Assembly (NCBI RefSeq): GCF_003994255.1
Contig: NZ_ML133851.1
Location: 372,001 to 436,000, forward strand
DNA: 64,000 nucleotides
Direction: 5' to 3'
Source of the DNA: Brachybacterium paraconglomeratum
GTDB taxonomy: Bacteria; Actinomycetota; Actinomycetes; Actinomycetales; Dermabacteraceae
Below are positions 49,739 to 57,994 of the stretch, in pieces (the stretch's first letter is position 1; each line of letters begins with the position of its first letter). The translations under genes and the position numbers were made by a program. The notes under the pieces are model-generated. The model made no database searches. It was not told the DNA's origin and was given only the letters and a program-made list of their open reading frames with translations.

Positions 49739-49768
49739 ATTATGCCAGGGATCCCCTCCCCCGTTCCA
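49739..49768 (-). promoter_or_regulatory. rpsP promoter
   Basis: CATAAT (49739-49744) with a TGG extension is a clear -10 on the minus strand; TGGAAC (49763-49768) is a weak -35 at 18-base spacing. The leader is about 125 bases. Confidence 0.6.
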
Positions 49769-49866
49769 CCCCGCGTCCTGTGCGGCGGGGCACAACGGCC
49801 CCGGAGGCAGGACCGACCTCGGCGCGCCGGGCCGACGGGCCGGCCCACGACTCGGCGACGGATCGT

Positions 49867-49883
49867 CCGGCTCGTCGAGCCGG
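49867..49883 (-). terminator. Hairpin past the Nramp gene
   Basis: CCGGCTC and GAGCCGG pair around GTC, 49 bases beyond the Nramp stop codon. Confidence 0.5.
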
Positions 49884-49931
49884 CGAAGCGGCGAGGCGGG
49901 CCGACGAGGCGGGCCGACGAGTCCGTCGGCC

Positions 49932-51350
49932 TCAGCCGGAGAACGCCTCTATCAGCTGGTTCGCGCCGAGCACCACGAACAGCAGCGTCACCACGCCGAG
50001 GGCGATGTTCAGGACCGGCCCGTTGCGCCACTTCTCCGGCATGTGCCGGGAGTTCATCAGCACCAGCAGCGTGATCGCGAGGAAGGGCATGAAGAACGCG
50101 CCGAGGACACCGTAGGCGATGATCACCTGCACCGGCCGGCCGAGCAGGAGCAGCAGCATCGGCGGGAAGGTCAGCCACAGCACGTAGAAGCGGTAGTACT
50201 TCCCTCCGATCCTGCGGTCGGGATGCTCCTCGGCCTTGCCCCGCACATGCCCCCAGAAGTCCGCGAACATCACCGAGACGCCGTTCCACACCCCGAGCAC
50301 GGAGGAGAAGGACGAGGCCCAGAAGCCGATCAGGAACATCCAGCTGAAGGCCGTGCCGTAGCGGGAGGCGAGCACCTCGGCGAGATCGAGCAGGCCCCGA
50401 TCCCCCTCGTCGATCGCGATCGACGAGGAGTACAGCAGCTCCGCGCCGACGACCAGCATGGCGATGACGAAGATGCCGGAGATGACGTACGCCATCGCGT
50501 TGTCGATCCGCATCACCCGCATCCAGCGCGGCGTGGACCAGCCCTTCTCCTTCAGCCAGTAGCCGTAGGCGGCGAGCGTGATCGTGCCGCCCACGCCGCC
50601 GGCGATGGACAGCGTGTAGACGAGCCCTCCCTCCGGGATGCGGGGCACGAGCCCGCCGAGCACCTCGCCGAGGTTCGGGAGGGTGACCACGGCGGCGCCC
50701 ACGACGGTCAGGAACATCAGGCCGACGAGCACCGCGACGATCTTCTCGAGCGCGTGGTAGCGCCCCACCCAGACGAGCCCCGCTCCGATCAGACCCGAGA
50801 GGATCGCGTAGACGATGAACGGCATGTCCGCGATCCAGCCGACGTCCCCGAGCACGGGCAGCTGCGGGACGAGCGCCGCGAGCGGGAGGGCGGAGGCGCT
50901 CATCGCCGTCGCGCCGTACACGAAGCCCCAGACCATGATGTACGGACCGAAGTACCAGGAGGTCCATCGGCCCACGCGGCGCCAGCCCTCGAAGATCGAG
51001 TGGCCGGTGGCCAGGGTCCAGCGCCCCGCACCCTCGACCAGCACGATCTTGATGATCACGCCGGCGACCGCGGCCCACAGGAGCGCGTAGCCGTAGCGGG
51101 AGCCGGCGACCAGGGTCGCGACGAGGTCGCCGGCGCCGATGCCGGTCGCGGCGACGACGAGGCCCGGGCCGACGAGCTTCCAGCGCGGCGGGGCGCTCTG
51201 GCCGTCCTCGGCGCCAGCGCCGGCGGAATCCTGCGGGACGTCGGCCGGGCCGTCCCCGCCGGGGTCGGGGACGGCCGCGGGGCCGCGCTCGGCGCGTCGT
51301 CGGCCGGCAGGCTGCGATCCGGTGGGCTGCTCTGCGTCGTCGGAGTGCAT
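49932..51350 (-). CDS. Nramp-superfamily transporter lacking the canonical metal site
   Basis: 472 residues with about 11 membrane helices after a 55-residue hydrophilic N-terminal tail. GPGLVVAATGIGAGDL (61-76) aligns with the first Nramp helix, but the DPGN metal motif reads GAGD. Helix 6 reads GGTITLAAYGYWLKEKG where manganese transporters have MPHN. The usual Asp, Asn, Met and His ligands are therefore absent. The substrate may be another cation, such as Mg, or a different solute. A TATCGT box six bases before the ATG suggests a leaderless mRNA. It is not linked to a metal regulator. Confidence 0.85.
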   Translation of the reverse strand: MHSDDAEQPTGSQPAGRRRAERGPAAVPDPGGDGPADVPQDSAGAGAEDGQSAPPRWKLVGPGLVVAATGIGAGDLVATLVAGSRYGYALLWAAVAGVIIKIVLVEGAGRWTLATGHSIFEGWRRVGRWTSWYFGPYIMVWGFVYGATAMSASALPLAALVPQLPVLGDVGWIADMPFIVYAILSGLIGAGLVWVGRYHALEKIVAVLVGLMFLTVVGAAVVTLPNLGEVLGGLVPRIPEGGLVYTLSIAGGVGGTITLAAYGYWLKEKGWSTPRWMRVMRIDNAMAYVISGIFVIAMLVVGAELLYSSSIAIDEGDRGLLDLAEVLASRYGTAFSWMFLIGFWASSFSSVLGVWNGVSVMFADFWGHVRGKAEEHPDRRIGGKYYRFYVLWLTFPPMLLLLLGRPVQVIIAYGVLGAFFMPFLAITLLVLMNSRHMPEKWRNGPVLNIALGVVTLLFVVLGANQLIEAFSG

Positions 51351-51356
51351 CCATGC

Positions 51357-51362
51357 ACGATA
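51357..51362 (-). promoter_or_regulatory. -10 box of the Nramp gene, leaderless type
   Basis: TATCGT on the minus strand, six bases before the ATG, with no ribosome site between. Confidence 0.5.
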
Positions 51363-51462
51363 GCGGCCGTGTGCCCCGGATCACCGCGTGATGCGGCAGG
51401 GCGACGCGAGGTCGTCCGCTCTGCCCGGTTCGGGCCCCGCGGCCGGCGCCGGGGCGGTCAGG

Positions 51463-52584
51463 TCACGCGACGACGCGACCGCCGAGCACCACGTGGCTGC
51501 GCTCGCGCAGGATCCGATGGTCCTCGCGCGGGTCGGCGGGGACGACGATCAGGTCCGCCGGGGCGCCGTCCTCGAGCCCGGGGGCGCCGAGGAAGCGGCG
51601 CGGCGCCCAGGCCGCGGCCTCGAGGATCTCGGTCGCGGACAGCCCGGCGGCGTCGAGCTCGTCGAGCTCGTCGTGGATGATGCCGTGGCCGAGCACTCCC
51701 CCGGAATCGGTGCCGGCCAGCAGCGGGACCCCGGCGTCATGGGCGTCGCGGGTGCGGTCGTAGCGGCCGGCGCGCAGGCGGCGCATGTGCGCGGCATAGG
51801 CGGGGAACTTCTTCTCGCCCTGGGAGGCGTAGGTCTCGAACTCGTCGACGTTCACCAGCGTGGTCACCACCGGGATGCCCGCCGCGGCGACCCGGCGGAT
51901 CGTCTCGTCGGTCAGGCCGGTGGCGTGCTCGAGGCAGTCGAAGCCCGCGTCGAGCACGAGCGGGAGAGTCTCCTCGTCGAAGGTGTGGGTGGTGATGCGG
52001 GCACCCGCGGCGTGGGCGGCGTCGGCCGCGGCGACGAAGTCCTGCGCCTCCCAGCACGGTGTCAGATCGCCGACGCCGCGGTCGATCCAGTCGCCGACGA
52101 GCTTGACCCAGCCGTCACCGCGGCCGGCCTCACGGGTGACGGCGGCGGGCAGGTCCTCGGGCTCGAGCTCGTCGGCATAGCCGATCAGGTAGCGGCGGGT
52201 GCGGGCGAGATGGCGGCCACAGCGGATCAGCCGCGGCAGGTCGCCCTGCTGCTGCAGCGGGGAGTTGTCGATGATCGAGCCGGCGTCGCGGATCAGCAGC
52301 ACCCCGGAGTCGCGGTCGACGAGGGCCTGCTCGCGCGCCTCGGCGAGGGTGGTGCCTCCTCCCCCGTCGGCGATGCCGAGGTGGCAGTGCAGATCGGCGA
52401 GCCCGGGGATCACGAAGCCGTCCATCTCGCGGATCTCCGCGCCGGCGGGCAGCTCGGGCTTCTCGTGGTGGATCCGGCCGCCGACGACCCAGGCGCCGCC
52501 CTGCTCCTCCTCGGCGCCGAGCAGGATCGGTCCGCGCAGGTGGAGGATCGGTGCGGTGGTCTCGGCGACATCGGTGGTGCTCAT
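51463..52584 (-). CDS. Amidohydrolase-superfamily metal-dependent hydrolase
   Basis: 373 residues. The metal site is DLHCH, followed by WVKL (bridging Lys), ITTHTF and LEHATGL (His ligands) and LLAGTDSGG (Asp). A beta-sandwich is formed by the first 55 residues and the C-terminal DLIVVPADPREDHRIL. This is the imidazolonepropionase/prolidase-like branch that hydrolyses C-N bonds; the substrate is unknown. A TAGGCT box lies seven bases before the ATG. It stands alone between Nramp and the DUF559 gene. Confidence 0.82.
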   Translation of the reverse strand: MSTTDVAETTAPILHLRGPILLGAEEEQGGAWVVGGRIHHEKPELPAGAEIREMDGFVIPGLADLHCHLGIADGGGGTTLAEAREQALVDRDSGVLLIRDAGSIIDNSPLQQQGDLPRLIRCGRHLARTRRYLIGYADELEPEDLPAAVTREAGRGDGWVKLVGDWIDRGVGDLTPCWEAQDFVAAADAAHAAGARITTHTFDEETLPLVLDAGFDCLEHATGLTDETIRRVAAAGIPVVTTLVNVDEFETYASQGEKKFPAYAAHMRRLRAGRYDRTRDAHDAGVPLLAGTDSGGVLGHGIIHDELDELDAAGLSATEILEAAAWAPRRFLGAPGLEDGAPADLIVVPADPREDHRILRERSHVVLGGRVVA

Positions 52585-52591
52585 GCCGCCG

Positions 52592-52597
52592 AGCCTA
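52592..52597 (-). promoter_or_regulatory. -10 box of the amidohydrolase gene, leaderless type
   Basis: TAGGCT on the minus strand, seven bases before the ATG, no ribosome site. Confidence 0.45.
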
Positions 52598-52728
52598 TCG
52601 ATCCGGGACCGGGACCGAGGCGTCCCACCGGGTTCGGCCTCGAACAGCGGGGCACGGCACGTGCAGCTGGGCTCGGCCAGAGCGGCAGGCGTCGGCGTCG
52701 ACGGAGAAGTTCAGCCCAATGTCGATGA

Positions 52729-53634
52729 CTACGCGGCCTCTGCACCCCACGCGGCATCGAGGCGAAGGAAGAAGTCGGTCGGCTCGTGGAGGTCCTCCGC
52801 GTGCACCCGGATGACCGTCCACCCCTCGGCGGTCAGCACGGCGCTCTTGTGGTGATCGTGCTTCACCCGGTCAGGGCTCGTCAGGTGGTCGCCGCCGTCG
52901 TACTCGATGGCGATGCGCCGATCCGGATAGGCGAGGTCGGCGTAGTAGACGATGCCGGTCGTGGGGTCGACCACCTCGTGGTTCATCGCGGTGACGGGTC
53001 GCCCGCACCGCATCAGCAGCAGATGCATCTGAGTCTCCTGCGGAGACCAGACGCGCTCCCGGGCCAGCGCGACGGCGTTCCTCAGCCGTGATGCCCCGCG
53101 GCCGCGTGCCGTGCCGGCCCGCTCTCTCACCTCGGTCATAGGGATGCGCCATGCAGTCCCGAAGCGGTCCGCGACCAGCGAGTCGACGGCGATGACGAGC
53201 TCGTCGAGCGTGAGGCCGACGGCGATCTCCTGCAGCGCTGTCAGCGGATCGACCATGGTCACGCCGTGGAGGTCGACGGTCGGGGACGCGGCGCGCCGAT
53301 GGACGACGAGCGTCTCGGTGCGCCGCGGGGAGCTGCCCTCGCTGGTGTTCAGGTGCACGCGCGCACCGCCCTCTCGTCGAGCCCGCCGGGGCAGACGGAC
53401 TCCGAACAGCTCGGCGGCGGTCGCCCCCGAGACGACCGACGGGCACCCGAGGAGCTCCTGGGCCGCGAGGACCACCCGTCGCAGGTCGGCCGGGTGGTCG
53501 GTGCGCGTGTAGCAGGTAGGGAGCACGCGGGTCATCGCAGGCGAGTGGAGATGGCGCCGGTGCATCCCGTGCTCGAGGAGCCACTCACGTCGGTACACCT
53601 CGCCCCGCTGCAGATCCTCCGGTCTCAGTCCCAT
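52729..53634 (-). CDS. DUF559 (Vsr-like) nuclease-fold protein
   Basis: 301 residues. The last 90 residues carry YYADLAYPDRRIAIEYDGGDHL and WTVIRVHAEDL, the PD-(D/E)xK-like DUF559 fold related to Vsr endonucleases. The first 110 residues include a short helix-turn segment and GATAAELFGVRLPRRAR, as in the AbiEi-like N-terminal domain found with DUF559 in many actinobacterial paralogues. The function is unknown; no modification enzyme or toxin partner lies next to it. A TACGGT box seven bases before the ATG suggests a leaderless mRNA. The base composition is a little less GC-rich than its neighbours, hinting at an accessory gene. Confidence 0.8.
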   Translation of the reverse strand: MGLRPEDLQRGEVYRREWLLEHGMHRRHLHSPAMTRVLPTCYTRTDHPADLRRVVLAAQELLGCPSVVSGATAAELFGVRLPRRARREGGARVHLNTSEGSSPRRTETLVVHRRAASPTVDLHGVTMVDPLTALQEIAVGLTLDELVIAVDSLVADRFGTAWRIPMTEVRERAGTARGRGASRLRNAVALARERVWSPQETQMHLLLMRCGRPVTAMNHEVVDPTTGIVYYADLAYPDRRIAIEYDGGDHLTSPDRVKHDHHKSAVLTAEGWTVIRVHAEDLHEPTDFFLRLDAAWGAEAA

Positions 53635-53641
53635 GGCCGGG

Positions 53642-53647
53642 ACCGTA
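53642..53647 (-). promoter_or_regulatory. -10 box of the DUF559 gene, leaderless type
   Basis: TACGGT on the minus strand, seven bases before the ATG. Confidence 0.45.
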
Positions 53648-53776
53648 GCTCTCTCACGTCACCCGGCACCGGCTCCGGTCGATGCTGGGGACGATCCCGC
53701 TGTGGGGAGGAACGGTCGTCCCGCACGGAGCTCGCGGATCGGGCCAGTGCCGGCGCGCCCCTGGCCGACTCTGTGC

Positions 53777-54118
53777 AGTTGTTCGACGGGAGGTACCGGA
53801 AAACCGGTACCGGACGTCGAACAACTCCACGTAACTGGTACCGGGCGTCGAAGTGCCGGGCGCAACCGGTACCGGACGTCGAACAACCCGGGCGGTGGCG
53901 CCCCGGGACGGCCGACATGGCCCGGGAACAGCTTCACGGCCAGTTCTTCGACGGGAGGTACCAGAAAACCGGTACCGGAGGTCGAACACCCCGGCGTGAC
54001 CGGTACCGGACGTCGAACACCCCGAGCGGAACTGGTACCGGGCGTCGAACACCCCGGGGTGACCGGTACCGGGCGTCGAAGTGCCGGGCGGAACTGGTAC
54101 CGGAGGTCGAACTGCCAG
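53777..54118. repeat. Two-cluster array of 31-bp repeats with a KpnI palindrome
   Basis: Eight units share AC(C/T)GGTACCGG(A/G)(C/G)GTCGAA(C/G). GGTACCGG begins at 53806, 53837 and 53868 (cluster A) and at 53971, 54002, 54034, 54065 and 54096 (cluster B), a spacing of 31 or 32 bases. Each cluster is headed by an inverted partial unit and an AAAA loop: cluster A arms 53777-53799 and 53804-53826 match at 20 of 23 positions; cluster B arms around 53965-53968 are weaker. About 60 bases without repeats separate the clusters. 31 is not a multiple of three, and the frames across it are not protein-like. Confidence 0.9.
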
Positions 54119-54155
54119 CCGGCGCCGCGCCCGGAGGGCGGTCGGCGCCGCAGGA

Positions 54156-55766
54156 TCACTTGCCGCCGAGGAGCTTCTGCATCTCCGGCGGGAGCTGGCT
54201 GGGGTCGAAGTCGGACAGGTCCGGCTGGCCGCCGCCCTGGCCGCCCTTCGCGGCCCCCGCGCCGAACGCGGAGCCGCCCTGCCCGCCGCCCTCCGCGGCG
54301 CGCTTGGCGGCCTCGGCCTGCTCGCGCGCGGCCTTGGCGGGGTTCTTCGACTTCGACTTCTTGCCCTGGGGGCGCTGCGGGGCCTGCCGGCCTCGGGACT
54401 TCTTGCCCATGCCCATGCCGGGACCGCCGGGCATCCCCGGCATGCCTCCGCCGCCGCCGGACATGCCGCGGCCCATGGTGCGCATCATCTGCTGGGCCTG
54501 CTTGAACCGCTCGAGAAGCTGGTTGATCTGCTGGACGGTGGTGCCGGAGCCCCGGGCGATGCGGTTGCGGCGCGAGCCGTTGATGATCTTGGGGTCGTTG
54601 CGCTCCTCGGGGGTCATCGAGCGGATGATCGCCTCAATCCTCCCGATCTCGGACTCGTCGAAGTTGTCCAGCGCCTCGCGGTACTGCCCCATGTTCGGCA
54701 GCATGCCGAGCATCTTCTTGATGCTGCCCATGTTCTTGAGCTGCTGCATCTGGTTCAGGAAGTCGTCGAGGGTGAAGTCCTCGCCCGAGGCGAGCTTCGC
54801 CGCGGTCTTCTCGGCCTCCTTCTGGTCGAAGGCCTTCTCCGCCTGCTCGATCAGGGTCATCACGTCGCCCATGTCGAGGATGCGGCCGGCCATGCGGTCC
54901 GGGTGGAAGCGCTCGAAGTCGTCGAGGCTCTCGCCGGTGGAGGCGAAGAGGATCGGGCGCTCGGTGACGCCGGTGATGGACAGCGCCGCACCGCCGCGCG
55001 CGTCGCCGTCGAGCTTGGAGAGGACCACGCCGGTGAAGCCGACGCCGTCGCGGAACGCCTCGGCGACCCGGGCGGCGTCCTGGCCGATCATCGCGTCGAC
55101 GACGAAGAGGGTCTCGTGGGGGCCCACGGCGTCGCGGATGTCCCGCGCCTGCTGCATCATCTCCTCGTCGATGCCGAGGCGGCCGGCGGTGTCGACGATG
55201 ACCACGTCGTGCTGCTGGAACTGCGCGGTGGAGACGCCGTTCATCGCGACCAGGACCGGATCGCCCACGCCGTTGCCCGGCTCGGGGGCGAAGACGGGCA
55301 CGCCCGCGCGCTCGCCGACGATCTGCAGCTGGTTCACGGCGTTGGGGCGCTGGAGGTCCGCGGCGATCAGCAGCGGCGTGTGGCCCTCGGACTTCATCCA
55401 CTGCGCGAGCTTGCCGGCGAGGGTCGTCTTGCCGGCGCCCTGGAGGCCGGCGAGCATGATGACCGTGGGCGGGTTCTTCGACCAGTTCAGGTCGCGGGCC
55501 TCGCCGCCGAGGACCTGCACCAGCTCGTCGTTGACGATCTTGACGACCTGCTGGGCGGGGTTGAGCGCCTTGGAGACCTCCTCGCCGAGGGCGCGCTCGC
55601 GCACCGCGGCGGTGAAGGTGCGCACCACGGACACCGCGACGTCGGCGTCGAGCAGGGCTCGACGGATCTCGCGGATCGTCTTGTCGACGTCCGCCTCGCT
55701 GAGGCGGCCGTGGCCACGCAGGCCCTTGAGCGACTCTGTGATGCGGTCGGAGAGGTTGTTGAACAC
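54156..55766 (-). CDS. ffh: Signal recognition particle protein Ffh
   Basis: 536 residues from GTG 55766. The NG domain has GLQGAGKTTLAGKLAQWM (G1), DTAGRLGIDEEMMQQ (G3) and LSKLDGDARGGAALS (G4). The M domain (about 295-440) is Met-rich with QMQQLKNMGSIKKMLGMLP and SRRNRIARGSGT. The C-terminal 90 residues are Gly/Met/Lys low complexity. Ffh with 4.5S RNA targets membrane proteins co-translationally. The repeat array lies 38 bases past the stop. Confidence 0.97.
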   Translation of the reverse strand: MFNNLSDRITESLKGLRGHGRLSEADVDKTIREIRRALLDADVAVSVVRTFTAAVRERALGEEVSKALNPAQQVVKIVNDELVQVLGGEARDLNWSKNPPTVIMLAGLQGAGKTTLAGKLAQWMKSEGHTPLLIAADLQRPNAVNQLQIVGERAGVPVFAPEPGNGVGDPVLVAMNGVSTAQFQQHDVVIVDTAGRLGIDEEMMQQARDIRDAVGPHETLFVVDAMIGQDAARVAEAFRDGVGFTGVVLSKLDGDARGGAALSITGVTERPILFASTGESLDDFERFHPDRMAGRILDMGDVMTLIEQAEKAFDQKEAEKTAAKLASGEDFTLDDFLNQMQQLKNMGSIKKMLGMLPNMGQYREALDNFDESEIGRIEAIIRSMTPEERNDPKIINGSRRNRIARGSGTTVQQINQLLERFKQAQQMMRTMGRGMSGGGGGMPGMPGGPGMGMGKKSRGRQAPQRPQGKKSKSKNPAKAAREQAEAAKRAAEGGGQGGSAFGAGAAKGGQGGGQPDLSDFDPSQLPPEMQKLLGGK

Positions 55767-55799
55767 GAAGCGCTTCCCCTTGGTCGGTCGGACCGCACC

Positions 55800-55805
55800 A
55801 GTGTA
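55800..55805 (-). promoter_or_regulatory. Possible ffh -10 box
   Basis: TACACT on the minus strand, giving a leader of about 27 bases with an AAGGGGAAG ribosome site. Confidence 0.45.
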
Positions 55806-55852
55806 GAGGCTGGGCCGCGCGCTCCCGAGCCCTCCCCCGGCTCACGGTGAGC

Positions 55853-55858
55853 TAACCT
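55853..55858 (+). promoter_or_regulatory. -10 box of the LysR gene, leaderless type
   Basis: TAACCT lies six bases before ATG 55865 and no ribosome site intervenes. Confidence 0.5.
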
Positions 55859-55864
55859 GCACCG

Positions 55865-56818
55865 ATGGCACGCGGGGGCGTCGGGACGGCGCACGGGATC
55901 ACACTGCAGCAGCTGCGCTACTTCGTCGAGGTCGCCGCGGAGGGCTCGATCACCGCGGCGGCGGACCTGCTCCAGGTCTCCCAGCCGACGATGTCCGCGG
56001 CGATGAAGGACCTCGAGCGCCGGGTGGGACGCGCCCTGCTGCGCCGCTCCGTGCGCGGCGCGGCCCTCACCGACGACGGCATCGAGTTCCTCGGCTACGC
56101 CCGTCAGGTGGTCGAGCAGGCCGAGCTGCTCGAGCACCGCTATCTGGGACGCCCGCCGGCCCGCCGCCTGCTGGCGGTCTCCGCGCAGCACTACTCCTTC
56201 GTGGTCGAGGCGTTCGTGCGGATGGTGAAGGCCTCGGAGGCGGCGGAGTACGCGTTCACGCTGCGCGAGACCCGCACCGCGGACATCATCGAGGACGTGC
56301 GGACGCTGCGCAGCGAGCTCGGCGTCCTCTACCGCAGCGACTTCAACCGCAAGGTCATCGACAAGCTGCTGCGCGACTCCGAGCTCGTCTTCACGCCGCT
56401 GTTCCTGGCGAGCCCGCACATCTTCGTCGCCCGCACGAACCCGCTGGCCTCGCGTCGACAGGTCACCCTCGAGGACCTCGAGGGCCTGCCCCGGCTCACC
56501 TTCGACCAGGGGACCGACAACTCCTTCTACTTCGCCGAGGAGATCCTCTCCACGCGCTCGGCCGCGCAGGACATCCGGGTCAGCGATCGGGCCACGATCT
56601 TCAACCTGATGATCGGGCTGGACGGCTACACGATCTCCACCGGGATCGTCTCCGACGACCTGGACCCGTCCATCGTGGCCGTGCCGCTCGAGGTGGACGA
56701 GCGCATCGAGATCGGCTGGATCGGGCACGCCTCCGCACCGCTGACCGGTCAGGCGGAGCGGTTCGTCGCCGAGATGCGCGAGGTGGTCTCGAGCTTCGGG
56801 GTCGAGCCGCTGTCGTAG
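55865..56818 (+). CDS. LysR-type transcriptional regulator beside mesXD
   Basis: 317 residues. The winged helix-turn-helix is LQQLRYFVEVAAEGSITAAADLLQVSQPTMSAAMKDLERRVGRALL at about 15-60, followed by a periplasmic-binding-like effector domain. It is divergent from ffh and directly upstream of mesX in the same direction, with 177 bases between. Two 6-5-6 dyads (56900-56916 and 56928-56944) with T-N11-A spacing lie in that gap. The inference is that it activates mesXD, perhaps in response to homocysteine or O2 status as MetR does for metE, but the effector cannot be read. Confidence 0.88.
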   Translation: MARGGVGTAHGITLQQLRYFVEVAAEGSITAAADLLQVSQPTMSAAMKDLERRVGRALLRRSVRGAALTDDGIEFLGYARQVVEQAELLEHRYLGRPPARRLLAVSAQHYSFVVEAFVRMVKASEAAEYAFTLRETRTADIIEDVRTLRSELGVLYRSDFNRKVIDKLLRDSELVFTPLFLASPHIFVARTNPLASRRQVTLEDLEGLPRLTFDQGTDNSFYFAEEILSTRSAAQDIRVSDRATIFNLMIGLDGYTISTGIVSDDLDPSIVAVPLEVDERIEIGWIGHASAPLTGQAERFVAEMREVVSSFGVEPLS

Positions 56819-56899
56819 CGGCTGCTCCGCCACCGGAGCCCTTTGAACAGGGCCGTCCCCGCCATGGCGACCGCCCCGACGCCAGGACCGATCCCCCGC

Positions 56900-56916
56900 C
56901 ATAGGGGCCACCTATG
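56900..56916. promoter_or_regulatory. Dyad 1, candidate LysR box
   Basis: CATAGG and CCTATG flank GGCCA. It contains a T-N11-A core as in LysR recognition sites and is 80 bases before the mesX start. Confidence 0.6.
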
Positions 56917-56927
56917 AAGAGACCCCA

Positions 56928-56944
56928 AGTGTCGTGATGACACT
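56928..56944. promoter_or_regulatory. Dyad 2, candidate LysR box over the mesX -35 region
   Basis: AGTGTC and GACACT flank GTGAT, again 6-5-6 with T-N11-A. Its centre is 28 bases from dyad 1. Its right arm overlaps the expected -35. Confidence 0.6.
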
Positions 56945-56962
56945 ATGGCGCGTGGTCCTGCG

Positions 56963-56968
56963 TACGCT
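56963..56968 (+). promoter_or_regulatory. mesX -10 box
   Basis: TACGCT, about 27 bases before ATG 56996. Start near 56975 gives a short leader with a GGGGG site. This is why the upstream in-frame ATG at 56945 is unlikely to be used. Confidence 0.5.
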
Positions 56969-56995
56969 CGTCCCACCACGACGACCGGGGGCACG

Positions 56996-57994
56996 ATGAC
57001 GACCGACTTCTCCTTCAGCATCCGCACGACCCGCTTCGACGAGGACTACGTCCCCTCGAGCGGCTCGCGGATCACCACGAACTTCGCCAACCTCGCCCGC
57101 GGGGAGCATCGCCGCGAGAACCTCCGCCGCGCCCTGCGCATGATCGACGAGCGCGCGAACGAGCTCGCGGGCGGCGGGGACCGCTACGCCGTGGAGCTCG
57201 ACATCGTCTCGGCGGACCTGCACCTGGCCGCAGGAGCGGAACCCGCCGACGGCGGTGAGGGGCTCCCGCTGATCGAGATGCTCGACGTGCGGATCCTGGA
57301 CCGCGAGACCGGCGAGCGCCTGCCGGGGATCACCGGGAACAACTTCTCCTCCTACGTGCGGGACCACGACTTCAGCGTGCGCCTGCCCGCCCATCAGCAG
57401 GCCACAGGCGACGCGGGATCCGGCGGCGGCGTGCCGGAGGACTTCGGCGTGCTGCACGGCAGGCTCTTCCGCCGCTTCATCTCCTCGGACGCCTATCGCG
57501 AGCGCTTCGCCGGACCGCCCGTGGTCTGCATCAGCGTCTCCACCAGCCGGACCTATCGCCGCATCGGCGCGCCGCATCCGGTGCTCGGCGACGAGTACGA
57601 GGCCGACGGCTCCTCCCTCACCGATCTCTACTTCGCGCGGATGGGGCTGCAGGTGCGGTGCTTCAAGCCCCGCGGCGCCGTCGCCCCGCTGGCGTTCTAC
57701 TTCGAGGGCGATCTGCTCGCCGATCACTCCGACCTGGCGCTCATCGGCACGATCGCCACGATGGAGACGTTCCAGCGGATCTATCGCCCCGAGATCTACA
57801 ACGCCCGCGAGAGCGCCGGGGAGGTGTACCGGCCGAGCCTGGGCAGCACCGACCACGCGGACACGGGGATCGTGTACGACCGCGAGGAGCGCAGCCGTCT
57901 GGGCGTGACCCAGGGCAGGTTCATCCAGGAGCGGCTGATCGCGCCGCACCAGGAGCATCTCGAGCAGTGGCTGGCCGAGGAGGTCGTCCGATGA
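56996..57994 (+). CDS. mesX: MesX (DUF1852), accessory protein for MesD
   Basis: 332 residues from ATG 56996. The opening FSIRTTRFDEDYVPSSGSRITTNFANLARGE is the DUF1852 hallmark, with NLRRALRMIDERANELA next, then a long beta-rich domain. Work on bacterial 'core' methionine synthases showed that the MesD family needs DUF1852 and oxygen, without methylfolate or cobalamin. The methyl source is not known. The stop overlaps the mesD start (ATGA), so the two proteins are made together. The frame is open 17 codons further upstream, but that would begin before the promoter. Confidence 0.9.
   Translation: MTTDFSFSIRTTRFDEDYVPSSGSRITTNFANLARGEHRRENLRRALRMIDERANELAGGGDRYAVELDIVSADLHLAAGAEPADGGEGLPLIEMLDVRILDRETGERLPGITGNNFSSYVRDHDFSVRLPAHQQATGDAGSGGGVPEDFGVLHGRLFRRFISSDAYRERFAGPPVVCISVSTSRTYRRIGAPHPVLGDEYEADGSSLTDLYFARMGLQVRCFKPRGAVAPLAFYFEGDLLADHSDLALIGTIATMETFQRIYRPEIYNARESAGEVYRPSLGSTDHADTGIVYDREERSRLGVTQGRFIQERLIAPHQEHLEQWLAEEVVR

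Larger units (their letters stand above)
49608..49931. other. rpsP leader and Nramp 3' region
   Basis: 324 bases. The first half is the rpsP promoter and leader. The second half holds an inverted repeat (49867-49883) 49 bases past the Nramp stop, and a 13-base direct repeat GAGGCGGGCCGAC present twice (49893-49905 and 49906-49918). No gene is seen. Confidence 0.5.

Noticed and set aside
52729..53634. A restriction-modification or mismatch repair (Vsr) unit around the DUF559 gene
   Set aside because: No methyltransferase or partner gene is nearby.
53777..54118. The repeat array as a CRISPR
   Set aside because: The conserved part is about 20 bases with only 11-12 variable bases between, spacers repeat one another, and no cas gene is present.
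53654..54159. Minus-strand open frames across the repeat array with FDxRY-like repeats
   Set aside because: Frame changes with each 31-base unit, no ribosome site, composition unlike protein; they follow from the DNA repeat.
56945..56995. An upstream ATG for mesX
   Set aside because: It lies before the -10 box and within the regulatory dyad; the DUF1852 N-terminus aligns with ATG 56996.
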